The notes: a model not told the origin generated them from the sequence alone. Positions 9,086 through 18,727 are shown, numbered from the stretch's first letter. The stretch: 64,000 nucleotides of DNA from Chroococcidiopsis thermalis PCC 7203 (GCF_000317125.1 NC_019695.1:1476336-1540335), one strand, 5' to 3'. Made by a program: numbers and translations.

Positions 9086-9232
<147 letters not shown>

Positions 9233-9421
9233 ATTAAGTAAAATTTCAGTTCGCAACGACTCAACGATCCATGCTTCAAGCTGGTAGATAAAATAACTTT
9301 GAGGTTAAAATCCACAAGTTATCATATAGGCACGTTTTGCCAAGCTATGGAAAAACGCTGTCGCTTGACATCTCGATATAAATAAACTATTTATTTTCTC
9401 ACGGTGCAGGGGAGCTTAACT

Positions 9422-11686
9422 GTGCGCGTTCCATTAGATTACTATCGCATTTTGGGACTACCACCCAATTTTTTTCAGCCGATGAGTGCGGAACAGTTGC
9501 AACAAGCTTACCGCGATCGCACCGCGCAACTGCCGCAACGCGAGTATTCTTTGACAGCGATCGAGATTCGCAATCAACTCATCTCTCTTGCCTATCGAGT
9601 CCTGTCCGATCCCCAACAGCGACAGCGCTATGATGCTGAATATCGTGCCTCTGCCGATGAATTAGCAAACAGTGGGGTGATGAATGGTGCTGCGGATGCC
9701 GTTGATGAAGAGGCGAACGCGCCATCTCAGAGTTTCGAGCGTAATTTTGAACTTGAACCTGAAACCGATCGCCTCAGTATTGAAATTGCCGACGAGCTGC
9801 TGATTGGAGCGCTGATAATTCTGCAAGATGCGGGAGAATGCGAACTAGTATTGAACTTAGGTCAGTCTTTCCTCAGCAATAGCGATCTCGAAGCAGATAG
9901 CGACGCTCAAAGCGATCGCCCTGATATTGTTCTAGCTGTGGCTCTTGCCTATCTACAACAAGGACGAGAGCAATGGCAGAACGACCGGTATGAAAATGCA
10001 GCTGTTTCTCTCCAAGCAGGGTATAGCTTGTTAGAACGAGAAGGACTATTTCCCAATACTGCGGCAGAAATTGCTGCCGACCTAGAGAAACTGCGCCCCT
10101 ATCGCATTCTAGAATTGGTATCGCAACCCGAATCTCACATTGCCGAAAGGCAGCGAGGGTTGCATCTGTTACAGGACATTTTGCGCGATCGTCAAGGGAT
10201 TGAAGGTACTGGCAATGATGGTTCGGGTCTGAGTATTGAGGATTTTCTCGGCTTTATTCAACAACTACGAGACTACCTCACAGCCGCAGAACAGCAAAGC
10301 CTATTTGAGGCAGAAAGCCAGCGTCCTTCAGCAGTAGCAACGTATTTAGCTGTCTACGCCTCCATTGCCAGGGGGTTTGCGGCACGAATGCCCGCATTGA
10401 TTCACCAAGCCAAGATCCTGTTGCTGCGGTTGGGAAAACGCCAAGATTTATATCTAGAACAAGCAATCTGCTCTCTGCTGCTGGGTCAAACAGTCGAAGC
10501 AACTGAAGCCCTTCAACACAGTCAAGAAGAAGAACCTCTAGCCGTTATCCGCAAAAATTCTCAAGGTGCGCCCGATCTTCTGCCTGGATTGTGTCTGTAT
10601 AGCGAAACGTGGTTACAAACAGAAGTCTTTCCTCACTTTCGCGATTTGGCGACTCGAACCGCTTCGCTCAAAGACTATTTTGCCGATCCTGGCGTGCAGG
10701 AATACTTAGAAGCTTTACCTAGCCAACCAGACTATGCGATCGCAGAATACCAGTTTGTCGCTCCAGCAGACCGCGCTACGGACGGAAACGGGCGGGAGAC
10801 AGCCAGAAATGGTCAACGACAGGCGATCGCAGCTAGTGCCGCAACTAGCAGGGGAGCAGGGGAGCTAGAGGTCAGAGGAGATGACAACTCCTCTCAAGGA
10901 ACTGTGGCTGTGTTGTCCAATCCAGAGCCAGTGACGGCAAGCTCAAGTGCTACGAAGACAACTTCTGGGGTGGAAAAAGCTACACCACCTCGCCAGCGCC
11001 GCAATTCAAAAAATCGTCCGCCACGGCGAGGAAGCTATGATAATGGCAAGGAGCGCACCACTGGTGCGCTCGGCTTTGGTTCTCTCAAGATTGGTCGTTT
11101 GGCAATACTGTTAGGTGGCGGGGCTCTCGGTTTAGCTGTCTTGTGGTTTCTCGCCAGTCAAATCTTCGCCTTATTCCACAGAACCGCAACTCCACCCATA
11201 GCCCAACAGCCACCTGTCATCTCAGAACAACTAGTCGTAGAGTTGAACCAACCGCCTGTAGCAATTCCTCGACCGCAGCCAAAGCCAGCAGTACCAAAAC
11301 CCTTAAATCGGGATACAGCAGCTCCAGTGATTCAAGCTTGGCTAGCGGCAAAAGCCGCCGCTTTTGGCTCGGAACACACAACAGATAAATTAAAGCAAAT
11401 TCTGGTCGAGCCAGCTTTATCTCAGTGGCAAAAGCGCGTTCAAGACGATTTGCTCAATCGCCGCGTCCGGCGCTACAAGCACAGCCTTCAGGTCAATGGC
11501 GTGAAAAATGACCCAAAAAACAGCGATCGCGCCCAGGTAGATGCGACAGTTGTAGAAGTAGCCCAAGTTTACGAAAGAAACCGCCTGAACCGAGCTGCTT
11601 CTTATAATGAAAAGCTGCGCGTGCAGTACAACTTAGTGCGCCAAAATGGTAATTGGCGAATTCAGACTATGAAGGTGCTGAAATAG
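9422..11686 (+). CDS. ftn2: Cell division protein Ftn2/ZipN (ARC6 homologue)
   Basis: Membrane-anchored division protein that tethers FtsZ at midcell; plastid homologue ARC6. I start at the GTG at 9422, because AGGGGAG lies 7 bases upstream and the product begins VRVPLDYYRILG, as expected. A longer frame from 9404 would begin inside that ribosome site. The product has 754 residues. A J-like domain lacking HPD covers about 1-75, followed by a helical cytoplasmic region, a Ser/Thr-rich basic linker (about 470-555), one transmembrane helix near 558-585 and a periplasmic IMS/DUF4101 domain at the C-terminus (APVIQAWLAAKAAAFG onwards). The linker includes an AGCAGGGG-type repeat at about 10850. 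Confidence 0.92.
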   Translation: MRVPLDYYRILGLPPNFFQPMSAEQLQQAYRDRTAQLPQREYSLTAIEIRNQLISLAYRVLSDPQQRQRYDAEYRASADELANSGVMNGAADAVDEEANAPSQSFERNFELEPETDRLSIEIADELLIGALIILQDAGECELVLNLGQSFLSNSDLEADSDAQSDRPDIVLAVALAYLQQGREQWQNDRYENAAVSLQAGYSLLEREGLFPNTAAEIAADLEKLRPYRILELVSQPESHIAERQRGLHLLQDILRDRQGIEGTGNDGSGLSIEDFLGFIQQLRDYLTAAEQQSLFEAESQRPSAVATYLAVYASIARGFAARMPALIHQAKILLLRLGKRQDLYLEQAICSLLLGQTVEATEALQHSQEEEPLAVIRKNSQGAPDLLPGLCLYSETWLQTEVFPHFRDLATRTASLKDYFADPGVQEYLEALPSQPDYAIAEYQFVAPADRATDGNGRETARNGQRQAIAASAATSRGAGELEVRGDDNSSQGTVAVLSNPEPVTASSSATKTTSGVEKATPPRQRRNSKNRPPRRGSYDNGKERTTGALGFGSLKIGRLAILLGGGALGLAVLWFLASQIFALFHRTATPPIAQQPPVISEQLVVELNQPPVAIPRPQPKPAVPKPLNRDTAAPVIQAWLAAKAAAFGSEHTTDKLKQILVEPALSQWQKRVQDDLLNRRVRRYKHSLQVNGVKNDPKNSDRAQVDATVVEVAQVYERNRLNRAASYNEKLRVQYNLVRQNGNWRIQTMKVLK

Positions 11687-11824
11687 CAGTTTTAGCGATT
11701 AGCAATTGGCAATTAGCGATTAGGATTGTAACTTGTGGGGTTAGGGTTTAGCTTCACTCCTGTGTTTACACTCGCACGTCGCTCAAACAGCTAACGGCTC
11801 ACAGCTAATAGCTAATAGCTCAAT

Positions 11825-12799
11825 ATGACAGAAACTTTATTTCATGCTTACCTGCCCCTGATTGCGTGGACTAGTTTGGGGCTAATAATGCTTCGCCTAG
11901 TACCGGAGACTTTACCCCATTGGTTGGGGCGCGGTCTCTACTGGGTGGGAATTCCTTTGGAAATTCTGGCTTTGGCGCGTCAAACCAATTTTTCAGAGCC
12001 AGCGGGATTGGCTCCAGGGATTACTTTAGCAGCGATTGGCACTGGGGTGGCGATCGCTTATTTATGTTTAGTGGGCTTGCAGCAGTTTGCCGCGCGATCG
12101 ACCAATGCCAATATCTCAGGCTTTTTAGCTCAGCCGTGGGACAAGCCATCTTACCAAGGCAGTTTTATCCTAGCTGCGGCGCTAGGAAATACGGGTTTTG
12201 TAGGATTGAGTATCGTCCCTACCTTTATCGATCCAGAGTACTTGAGCTGGATCGTATTTTTCAGCATCACTCATAACATAGTTGGTGCTTACGGGTTTGG
12301 AGTACTCATTGCTAGTTATTTCGGTCGTTCCGAACAATCCCATCACTGGTGGATTCATCTTCGAGATGTTTTAACCGTACCGATTCTTTGGGCTTTTGCG
12401 ATCGGTTATTTTACTCAAGATGTGGCACTCCCACCTGTAATTGAGTCAGGCTTGCAGGGATCGATTGATGTTGTTATCGCCTGCGCTTTTCTACTAATTG
12501 GGATGCGGTTGTCTCAACTACCTGGATGGAAAAGCTTTCAACAAGGGATAATTCCGGCTGTATTGCGAGTCATCGTTATCCCCGGATTGGTGGGTGTAGC
12601 AACTACTTTTGTATTGGGGTTATCGGGCGATCGCCGTTTGGCAATGGTGTTGATGTCTGGCGTTCCAACTGCTTTTGCCGGACTGATTTTTGCTGAAGAG
12701 TACGAACTCGACCGGACGACGATCGCCAGCAGTATTATTCTTTCTACTATTCTCTATCTTCTCGTCCTGCCTTTGTGGTTGTACGTCTTTGGGAATTAG
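11825..12799 (+). CDS. AEC-family transporter (auxin efflux carrier-like)
   Basis: Inner-membrane carrier of the auxin efflux carrier family, 324 residues with about ten hydrophobic segments. Family-typical segments include GSFILAAALGNTGFVGLS, PILWAFAIGYF, LLIGMRL and VLMSGVPTAFAGLIFAEEY. Bacterial members export or import organic acids or amino acids, and the substrate here cannot be read from sequence. A second AEC gene at 20224-21213 is a paralogue. The stop lies 10 bp from MITE copy B. No Shine-Dalgarno is obvious. Confidence 0.88.
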   Translation: MTETLFHAYLPLIAWTSLGLIMLRLVPETLPHWLGRGLYWVGIPLEILALARQTNFSEPAGLAPGITLAAIGTGVAIAYLCLVGLQQFAARSTNANISGFLAQPWDKPSYQGSFILAAALGNTGFVGLSIVPTFIDPEYLSWIVFFSITHNIVGAYGFGVLIASYFGRSEQSHHWWIHLRDVLTVPILWAFAIGYFTQDVALPPVIESGLQGSIDVVIACAFLLIGMRLSQLPGWKSFQQGIIPAVLRVIVIPGLVGVATTFVLGLSGDRRLAMVLMSGVPTAFAGLIFAEEYELDRTTIASSIILSTILYLLVLPLWLYVFGN

Positions 12800-12808
12800 G
12801 GATTCGAT

Positions 12809-12933
12809 CCAATACTTCTCGGTTAGCACTGCAAAGATCTTGAAGATCCCCCAACCCCCTTAAAAAGGGGGCAAAAATCCCCCCCTTAAAAAGGGGGGTT
12901 AGGGGGGATCTTGTCTTAACCAGGAAGTATTGG
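12809..12933. mobile_element. MITE-like element, copy B
   Basis: A 125-bp block with inverted ends CCAATACTTC...GAAGTATTGG, extended imperfectly by GGTTAG / CTTAACC. The core has paired C5-6 TTAAAAA G5-6 hairpins. Flanks GGGATTCGAT and GGGACTCGAT form a 10-bp direct repeat with one mismatch, suggesting a target duplication. The core is inverted relative to copy A (4264-4389). No coding capacity. Confidence 0.68.
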
Positions 12934-12957
12934 GACTCGATCGCGTATGTGACGTTT

Positions 12958-12985
12958 GTAGGGGCGCACGGCTGTGCGCCCCTAC
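12958..12985. repeat. GTAGGGGC palindrome
   Basis: A 12-bp perfect stem (GTAGGGGCGCAC with its complement) around a GGCT loop. It belongs to the same loose family as 2209-2237, 42920-42947 and 55524-55549. It could fold as RNA downstream of the AEC gene. Confidence 0.7.
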
Positions 12986-13037
12986 TCATAAAAATCTTTA
13001 TGGCTGTCTGCCCGATTACATGAAAGCGATCGCCATG

Positions 13038-13113
13038 TAATGTCATTAAAATTTGACATAACTGAAGGAGTACGCGATCGCTTTCAATATTATGTCATGA
13101 ATTCATGACATAA
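13038..13113. promoter_or_regulatory. Two operator-like 24-bp inverted repeats
   Basis: The second site (13090-13113) is a perfect 24-bp palindrome centred on GAATTC with arms TTATGTCA/TGACATAA. The first (13038-13061) has nearly the same outer arms (TAATGTCA/TGACATAA) and a non-symmetric centre. Their starts are 52 bp apart, close to five helical turns, so a dimeric regulator could bind both on one face. They lie about 240 bp before the DUF4912 gene. The regulator is unknown. Confidence 0.5.
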
Positions 13114-13303
13114 CGATCCCCAAAAACCGATACCTGCGTGGGATCGATGGAAATCGGTCTTTTAACAACGATCTTGCTAAGAGTTTTTTTGCTACAAATA
13201 GTAAACAAAGCGATCCCCGCGATCCCAAAAAAATACTGTCTGCCGCAAGGCAAAGATGGCGATCGGGGAAAAGGGAGAAGAGAGCTTCTCTTTCACTAAT
13301 TCT

Positions 13304-13330
13304 GAATTCCGAATTCCGAATTCCGAATTC
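13304..13330. repeat. GAATTCC short tandem tract
   Basis: About four GAATTCC heptamers immediately upstream of the DUF4912 gene leader. They end 25 bp before its start codon and just before the GGAGG ribosome site. Confidence 0.6.
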
Positions 13331-13355
13331 GTACTTCATATCGGAGGTCAAATCT

Positions 13356-14594
13356 ATGGCGAAAGAACGCCCACCTCTAGACGACATGACACTGCGGCAG
13401 TTGCGTCGGGTTGCTAGTGAATATAGCATCTCCCGCTACAGTCGAATGCGTAAGTCGCAACTATTGGCAGCAATACAACAAGCCGAGCGTACTAAACTCT
13501 CTAGCACTCAACCGCGTAATCTGGAGGCACAAGAAACAGTGGAAGCAGCTAAATTTGAACTGGGACAAGAAGACCGGACTGGTGGTTCCTTAGCTGACGT
13601 GGATGAGGGTTTGGCGGATTTACCTGGAGGCTACGGCGAAAGCCGAATTGTGCTGATGCCCCGCGATCCGCAATGGTCGTATACGTACTGGGATATTCCC
13701 AACGACCACAAAGAAGAACTGCGTCGCCAAGGCGGACAACAGTTGGCGTTGCGCCTCTACGACGTGACAGATATTAATATCGAATTTCAAAGCCCCCACA
13801 GCATTCAAGAATACCCTTGCGACGAACTAGCGCGGGAATGGTATTTACCGATCCCAGTAAGCGATCGCGATTACGCAGTAGATATCGGTTATCGTTGCGT
13901 TGACGGTCGTTTTCTAGTTCTAGCTCGTTCTGCTACCGTCCACGTTCCCCCCGTCTATCCTAGCGACTGGATTGAAGACCACTTCGTTACCGTCAGCATG
14001 GAAGAAGATCTGCGCGGTAAGACTGTATTTGAACTGGTTCCCCCTGCTAAGCGTATGTCAATGGCAGCTGGTGGTGCAGCCGCTACTGGCAATCCAATCT
14101 ACGATGAAATTTTCGGCATGGCTCAAGGTGCAGAAGCGCAGCGAGTTGCGGGTTCTCTGTTCGGTTCCATGCAGCAAGTTCCAGAACAAGCGATCAGTTC
14201 TTATGTCTTCCCCTCTGGCGTAGGAATGTGGGCAGTACCTACCGTATCTGGTTTAACCATGTCTGGCGTAGGTATGTCCGGCGTAGGCTTCTCCGCTTCT
14301 GCCGTTCCCATGCGTCCGCGTCAGTTTTGGTTAGTTGCCGATGCTGAGTTAATTGTCTACGGGGCAACCGAACCAGATGCAACAGTAACTATCGGTGGTC
14401 GTCCGATTAAACTCAATCCAGATGGGACATTCCGCTTCCAGATGTCATTCCAAGATGGGTTAATTGACTACCCAATTATGGCTGTTGCAGCTGATGGCGA
14501 ACAAACTCGTTCGATTCACATGAAGTTCAACCGCGAAACCCCTTCGCGCAATACCAATACTAAGGAAGAAGCCGTCCTCGAATGGTTGCCCTAG
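13356..14594 (+). CDS. DUF4912 protein with N-terminal Rho_N/SAP-like domain
   Basis: Conserved cyanobacterial protein of unknown function, 412 residues. Start supported by GGAGG 9 bases upstream. Residues 1-45 (MTLRQLRRVASEYSIS, RKSQLLAAIQ) resemble the Rho N-terminal/SAP helical motif, often nucleic-acid binding. Residues about 85-200 form the DUF4912 domain (LMPRDPQWSYTYWDIP, CVDGRFLVLARS). Residues about 250-310 are Gly/Ser/Met rich with repeated SGVGM units. The C-terminal part (FWLVADAELIVYGATEPDATVTIGG) is a beta-rich Ig-like segment. It stands alone behind operator-like palindromes and ends at a strong terminator, so it is probably monocistronic. Confidence 0.85.
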   Translation: MAKERPPLDDMTLRQLRRVASEYSISRYSRMRKSQLLAAIQQAERTKLSSTQPRNLEAQETVEAAKFELGQEDRTGGSLADVDEGLADLPGGYGESRIVLMPRDPQWSYTYWDIPNDHKEELRRQGGQQLALRLYDVTDINIEFQSPHSIQEYPCDELAREWYLPIPVSDRDYAVDIGYRCVDGRFLVLARSATVHVPPVYPSDWIEDHFVTVSMEEDLRGKTVFELVPPAKRMSMAAGGAAATGNPIYDEIFGMAQGAEAQRVAGSLFGSMQQVPEQAISSYVFPSGVGMWAVPTVSGLTMSGVGMSGVGFSASAVPMRPRQFWLVADAELIVYGATEPDATVTIGGRPIKLNPDGTFRFQMSFQDGLIDYPIMAVAADGEQTRSIHMKFNRETPSRNTNTKEEAVLEWLP

Positions 14595-14597
14595 TTT

Positions 14598-14636
14598 AGA
14601 TCCCCCCAACCCCCCTTAAAAAGGGGGGCAACAAGA
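14598..14636. repeat. Partial copy of the MITE core
   Basis: Contains GATCCCCCCAACCCCCC, then TTAAAAAGGGGGG, then AGATC, matching half of the 125-bp element core but without terminal repeats. It can fold as a hairpin just after the DUF4912 stop. Confidence 0.55.
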
Positions 14637-14664
14637 TCCGCAAAATTAATAATCAACCCGTTTG

Positions 14665-14694
14665 CAAAAACCCCGATCGCGATCGGGGTTTTTG
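14665..14694 (+). terminator. Rho-independent terminator after DUF4912 gene
   Basis: A perfect 30-bp palindrome: A5, CCCCGATC, GC, GATCGGGG, T5, ending in a T-run. This is the best intrinsic terminator in the window and would work from both strands. Confidence 0.85.
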
Positions 14695-14811
14695 TATGTC
14701 AGAATCATGCGTAAATGTAGGGGCGGGTTCACCAAACATCTCTACTTGTCCATTACAATCTCAATAAACCCGCCCTCTTCTATGCGCGATCGCAATTAAA
14801 TTTTATCGGCA

Positions 14812-15159
14812 TCAGGTAAATTGAGCCGCAATCTCGTCAGTTTTAGCTGCCATAATAAAGTCGTTTTTGTGCAACCCAGAAATGGCATGGGTCCACCAAC
14901 TGACTTTGACTTTACCCCATTCGGTTAGCAATGCGGGGTGATGTCCTTCCGCTTCAGCAATTTCACCCACGCGATTCGTAAAATTCAAAGCAGTTTGAAA
15001 ATCAGGAAATTTATAAGTCCGGGTTAAATGTGGTATCCCTTCTACTTCCACAATCTGCCAATCGGGAATTTGCGGTTTGAGTTGTGCCTCTTCCTCTGGA
15101 GTGACTCGTGGTGCATCCTTGTTGCAAGCAGTACATTTTTGTTTCGTGAGAGTTTCCAT
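14812..15159 (-). CDS. 4a-hydroxytetrahydrobiopterin dehydratase (PCD/DCoH)
   Basis: Dehydrates 4a-hydroxy-tetrahydropterin to the quinonoid form, recycling the pterin cofactor. The 115-residue protein has the family signature EAEGHHP followed by [11 protein letters not shown], which supplies the three catalytic His residues. The PDWQ motif precedes it. An N-terminal CTAC pair (C9, C12) is an extension seen in some cyanobacterial members. No phenylalanine hydroxylase gene is nearby, so the role may be in general pterin turnover. Confidence 0.93.
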   Translation of the reverse strand: METLTKQKCTACNKDAPRVTPEEEAQLKPQIPDWQIVEVEGIPHLTRTYKFPDFQTALNFTNRVGEIAEAEGHHPALLTEWGKVKVSWWTHAISGLHKNDFIMAAKTDEIAAQFT

Positions 15160-15235
15160 AGCACTATCTACGTTGGTATCTCTAGTTTAATTTTATCGAG
15201 TGGGAGTACATATGTAGACTGAAACCCATTACCCA

Positions 15236-16690
15236 TTACCCATTACCCTGCTTCCGCTCTTTCAATTTCAACAAAATCTCAGCATGAATCTCGCGGGTGA
15301 TGGGATAGAAATATGCCAAAACTAAACCACCAATCAGAAAAATTACAGGTAAAACGCTAGCAGCAAGGCGAATGGCGAATAATGCCGATTCTGGTTGTGT
15401 TGGTAATTCTTGTCCCGCCGCTGCTTCTCTAAACCCAGATGCTTGCAAGGCATTTCCAACTAAAAACAAACCAAAAGCTAAACCGAATTTTTGCAACAAC
15501 ACCATAAAACCGTAAAAAATTCCTTCGCGGCGCTGTCCGGTATTCAACTCATCTAATTCAATTACATCCGGCATCATCGACCAGGGAATTAGATAAGCTG
15601 TAGACACTCCCATGCCTGTTATGACTGCTAAAGCAAACATTAAACCCAATTGTCCAGGTTGTAAGAAATATAGTCCGATCGCAGCTAAAATCCATAAAAT
15701 TATTCCCATAAAATAAACAGTTTTTTTGCCAATTCTTTTACTTAAATTGCTCCAAACTAAAAGCATTAAAATCGCAGTTCCTTGTACGGCAATGAGAACT
15801 GTAGGAACTTGCGCTTCTCTTAGTTGCAAGCAGTTGACAACAAAGTAAGGAATAATACTAGCTGTAACTTGTACTGCTAGCCAAGAAAAAAGGTAAATTC
15901 CAATAACGTATAAGAACGGTTTGTTGGTAAAAACAATTTTGAATTGTTCTTTAATTGGTAGAGCTGGGGGTTCCTCCACAGATGTGCGTTTGGCTTCAAA
16001 TGCCAAAATGCGATCGCGCGTGCCGTAAACGCACCAGTAGAGTGATAAAGTGGCAATTACCGCGCAAATAGCTGCTAAAATGAAGAATTGTTGCTGGCGA
16101 TCGCTAATTGTCGAAAAGACAATTTGTGCCAAAATTAGCGAGAAAATACTGCCACCAATCGAAAAAAGAAAGCGAAAACTATTCAGGCTCGTCCGCTCGT
16201 CGTAATCTTGAGTTAGTTCTGGAGTCATTGCCGTATATGGCAAATTGACCACAGTATAAAAAACTTGAGACACTACCCCAATGACGACGTAATACCAAAA
16301 CAAGCTCCACATTTGGCTGGTAGGCTCGGTACTAAAGCGCGGTACAATCCACTGTAAAAAGAAGAAAATCCCAAAGGGAATGGCTCCATAAAATAACCAA
16401 GGTAAACGCCGACCCCAACGGCGAGATTTAGTTTTATCGGTCAGCACTCCTACAATTGGGTCATTAACTGCATCCCAGATTTTGCCAATCAGCAAAATGC
16501 TGCCTGCTAACCCGGCGGGAATACCAGCCACATTTGTAAAAAAAACCAGTAGAAAAAATCCGCCAATCCCAGCAGCAATTGCTGGTCCCAGATCCCCTGC
16601 ACCATAGGCAAGTTTGGTTTTTAAGTCTAACTTGTCACTAAAAGATGTTGCTTCAGAATCACCATTAGGGGAGGAATTATGCATAAACAA
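15236..16690 (-). CDS. MFS transporter, GPH (glycoside/cation symporter) family
   Basis: Twelve-helix inner-membrane carrier of the GPH/MelB group, 484 residues. The signature lies after helix 2: DAVNDPIVGVLTDKTKSRRW followed by GRRLPW. MTPELTQDYDERTSLNSFR is the second conserved loop. GPH members take up glycosides or related solutes with Na+ or H+, and cyanobacterial members are mostly uncharacterised. The divergent neighbour is a phosphoribosyltransferase gene 62 bp away, so both promoters sit in that short gap. No sugar-metabolism partner lies in the same operon. Confidence 0.9.
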   Translation of the reverse strand: MFMHNSSPNGDSEATSFSDKLDLKTKLAYGAGDLGPAIAAGIGGFFLLVFFTNVAGIPAGLAGSILLIGKIWDAVNDPIVGVLTDKTKSRRWGRRLPWLFYGAIPFGIFFFLQWIVPRFSTEPTSQMWSLFWYYVVIGVVSQVFYTVVNLPYTAMTPELTQDYDERTSLNSFRFLFSIGGSIFSLILAQIVFSTISDRQQQFFILAAICAVIATLSLYWCVYGTRDRILAFEAKRTSVEEPPALPIKEQFKIVFTNKPFLYVIGIYLFSWLAVQVTASIIPYFVVNCLQLREAQVPTVLIAVQGTAILMLLVWSNLSKRIGKKTVYFMGIILWILAAIGLYFLQPGQLGLMFALAVITGMGVSTAYLIPWSMMPDVIELDELNTGQRREGIFYGFMVLLQKFGLAFGLFLVGNALQASGFREAAAGQELPTQPESALFAIRLAASVLPVIFLIGGLVLAYFYPITREIHAEILLKLKERKQGNG

Positions 16691-16752
16691 GATGGTAAAA
16701 GTTTAGAATAAATGACTCTGCCATCTAGTATTAGCGCTAAATTGTACCCCTT

Positions 16753-17277
16753 ATGTCAGATCTTTATGTTTCTTGGTCGGACTACCACCGCACAATTGAG
16801 AAGTTGGCAGTCCAGGTTTATCAGTCGCAGTGGCAATTCAATCAAATCGTCTGTCTCGCGCGGGGAGGCTTGCGGGTAGGCGACATTCTTTCCCGCATTT
16901 ACGAACAGCCGCTAGCAATTTTAGCGACTTCATCTTATGTGGGTGCAGGTAAGCAAGAAAGAGGTAGTCTAGTTGTCTCCCGTTACTTAACCATGACAAC
17001 AGATAAATTAGGTTCTCGCATCCTCTTGGTTGACGATTTGGTAGACTCTGGCGTGACGCTACAGCAGACTGTTCCCTGGTTGCAAGAGCAATTTGGTACG
17101 GAAGTTGAAGAAATTCGCACCGCTGTTCTGTGGTACAAAGGCTGTTCTGCGTTTGTCCCAGATTATTATGTCGATTACTTACCCGATAGTCCTTGGATTC
17201 ACCAACCGTTTGAGCCTTATGAAAAGATGAATATTGCAGAATTAGCTGCATTGCATCAGGAAGCGGGAGTCTCGTAG
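16753..17277 (+). CDS. Phosphoribosyltransferase (purine-type)
   Basis: Type I PRTase fold, 174 residues. The PRPP-binding loop RILLVDDLVDSGVT is at 89-102, with the DD acidic pair at 94-95. An upstream loop IVCLARGGLRVGD at 32-44 binds pyrophosphate, as in xanthine-guanine and hypoxanthine PRTases. The C-terminal HQPFEPYEKM hints at base binding. It probably salvages a purine base, but the exact base is not certain; members are often labelled only phosphoribosyltransferase. It converges with the MATE gene, with 21 bp between stops. Confidence 0.88.
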   Translation: MSDLYVSWSDYHRTIEKLAVQVYQSQWQFNQIVCLARGGLRVGDILSRIYEQPLAILATSSYVGAGKQERGSLVVSRYLTMTTDKLGSRILLVDDLVDSGVTLQQTVPWLQEQFGTEVEEIRTAVLWYKGCSAFVPDYYVDYLPDSPWIHQPFEPYEKMNIAELAALHQEAGVS

Positions 17278-17298
17278 GGACGGATGTTGTCCACAAGT

Positions 17299-18699
17299 TT
17301 AAGAATTTGGGGGACAGGAATAAAGAGAATATTGTAATTGCTTGCGGGAGGATAATTTGCGAAACCGCCAGATAAATGCAATAGATGCGATCGCTAGTCC
17401 AATTGACTGTCCGATCCACAACCCTACACCACCCAAACCAAATGGGAAACCTAGTAGATAACCACTGGTCAAACCAGCTCCCCAATAAGCTAAAAAGCCT
17501 AGTAACATGGGGACGCGAGTATCTTGCAGTCCTTGCAGTACGCCATTGGCAGTTCTTTGCACTCCATCGACAATTTCTCCTAAAGCTGCGACAAATAGCA
17601 TAGGGGCAGCAATTGATAAAACGTTTGCATTTGCTGGGTCGCGCAGATCGATAAATAATCCTATTATTTGTTGAGGAAAAATTAACACCGCGATCGCCAT
17701 GAGTGTCATCGAGCTAGCACCTAAAACCATACTGACGTATCCAGCTCGTTTAGCTGCTTTTAAGTTTTGCTGTCCCAGCCATTGACCGACTCGCACCGTT
17801 GTCGCGTATGACATTCCCAAGGGAATCATATAAAAAACAACCGTAGTTTGTAAAACGATTTGGTGTGCTGCCAAAATCTCAGTTCCTAACATCCCCATCA
17901 GGAACGTGACAATATTAAACAGCCCATATTCTATAGCTGTCGCTATCCCAATCGGCGCACCCAGCCACAGCAGTTCCCAAATAATGCGCGGTTTAATTTG
18001 ATGTAATGCCTGAAAAATACCGTATGTTCTTAGTTGTTTGTGCCAGAGTATGTAGACGGCTAAAGACAAAAATCTACCCCAAAAACTAAGAGCGCTTGTC
18101 AATGCCAAACCCACCAGTCCCAGGCGCGGAAAACCGAACATACCCAGACCTAAGAGATAATTACCTGCGATATCAAACAGCGTCCAAATAATTGCAATAA
18201 CCATAACCGGACGTGCTTGCGATACGCCAGCTACTAAACTTCTGAGTACGGTAAACCCCAAAGCTGGAAATATTCCCCACAGTGCAACATCCAGATATTC
18301 ATTTGCAAGAGAAGCCGTTCTGGAGGTTTGTCCAAGCTGAAGCATCAGTGCGTCCAAATGTTCGACAATTGGCATCAGAGCAATTGCCAGAACCACCGAT
18401 ATCCATAACCCCTGGCGCGTGACTTGCATGACTCGTGATTTATTTTTTGCACCATGCGCTGCTGCTATCAGGGGGCTGACTCCCACCACTATGCTCGTTG
18501 CGGTATTTAACAGCGTCATAAATGTGATGGAGGCTAATCCGCCTGCGGCTAGAGTTTCTTGTCCTAACCTACCCATGACTACCGTATCGGCAAAACCCGT
18601 GACAGATTGGGCAAGTTGAGCGCTGACTAAAGGAATGGCAAGTTTGAGAAATTCCTGAATTTCAGCCCAAATGTTGGAGCGAACGCTGTGAGAAGTCAT
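17299..18699 (-). CDS. MATE-family multidrug efflux transporter
   Basis: Twelve-helix exporter of the MATE family, 466 residues. The protein opens with LAIPLVSAQLAQSVTGFADTVVMGRL, where the family's first helix has P and a conserved D. An internal two-fold repeat is visible (GAPIGIATAIEYGLFNIVTFLMG), and QTTVVFYMIPLGMSYATTVRVGQ is the mid-protein signature. It would expel cationic compounds using a Na+ or H+ gradient. The C-terminus (RKLSSRKQLQYSLYSCPPNS) is hydrophilic. The frame is intact. Confidence 0.93.
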   Translation of the reverse strand: MTSHSVRSNIWAEIQEFLKLAIPLVSAQLAQSVTGFADTVVMGRLGQETLAAGGLASITFMTLLNTATSIVVGVSPLIAAAHGAKNKSRVMQVTRQGLWISVVLAIALMPIVEHLDALMLQLGQTSRTASLANEYLDVALWGIFPALGFTVLRSLVAGVSQARPVMVIAIIWTLFDIAGNYLLGLGMFGFPRLGLVGLALTSALSFWGRFLSLAVYILWHKQLRTYGIFQALHQIKPRIIWELLWLGAPIGIATAIEYGLFNIVTFLMGMLGTEILAAHQIVLQTTVVFYMIPLGMSYATTVRVGQWLGQQNLKAAKRAGYVSMVLGASSMTLMAIAVLIFPQQIIGLFIDLRDPANANVLSIAAPMLFVAALGEIVDGVQRTANGVLQGLQDTRVPMLLGFLAYWGAGLTSGYLLGFPFGLGGVGLWIGQSIGLAIASIAFIWRFRKLSSRKQLQYSLYSCPPNS

Positions 18700-18727
18700 G
18701 ACAAAATATCTGGAACTGTAGAGCAGG

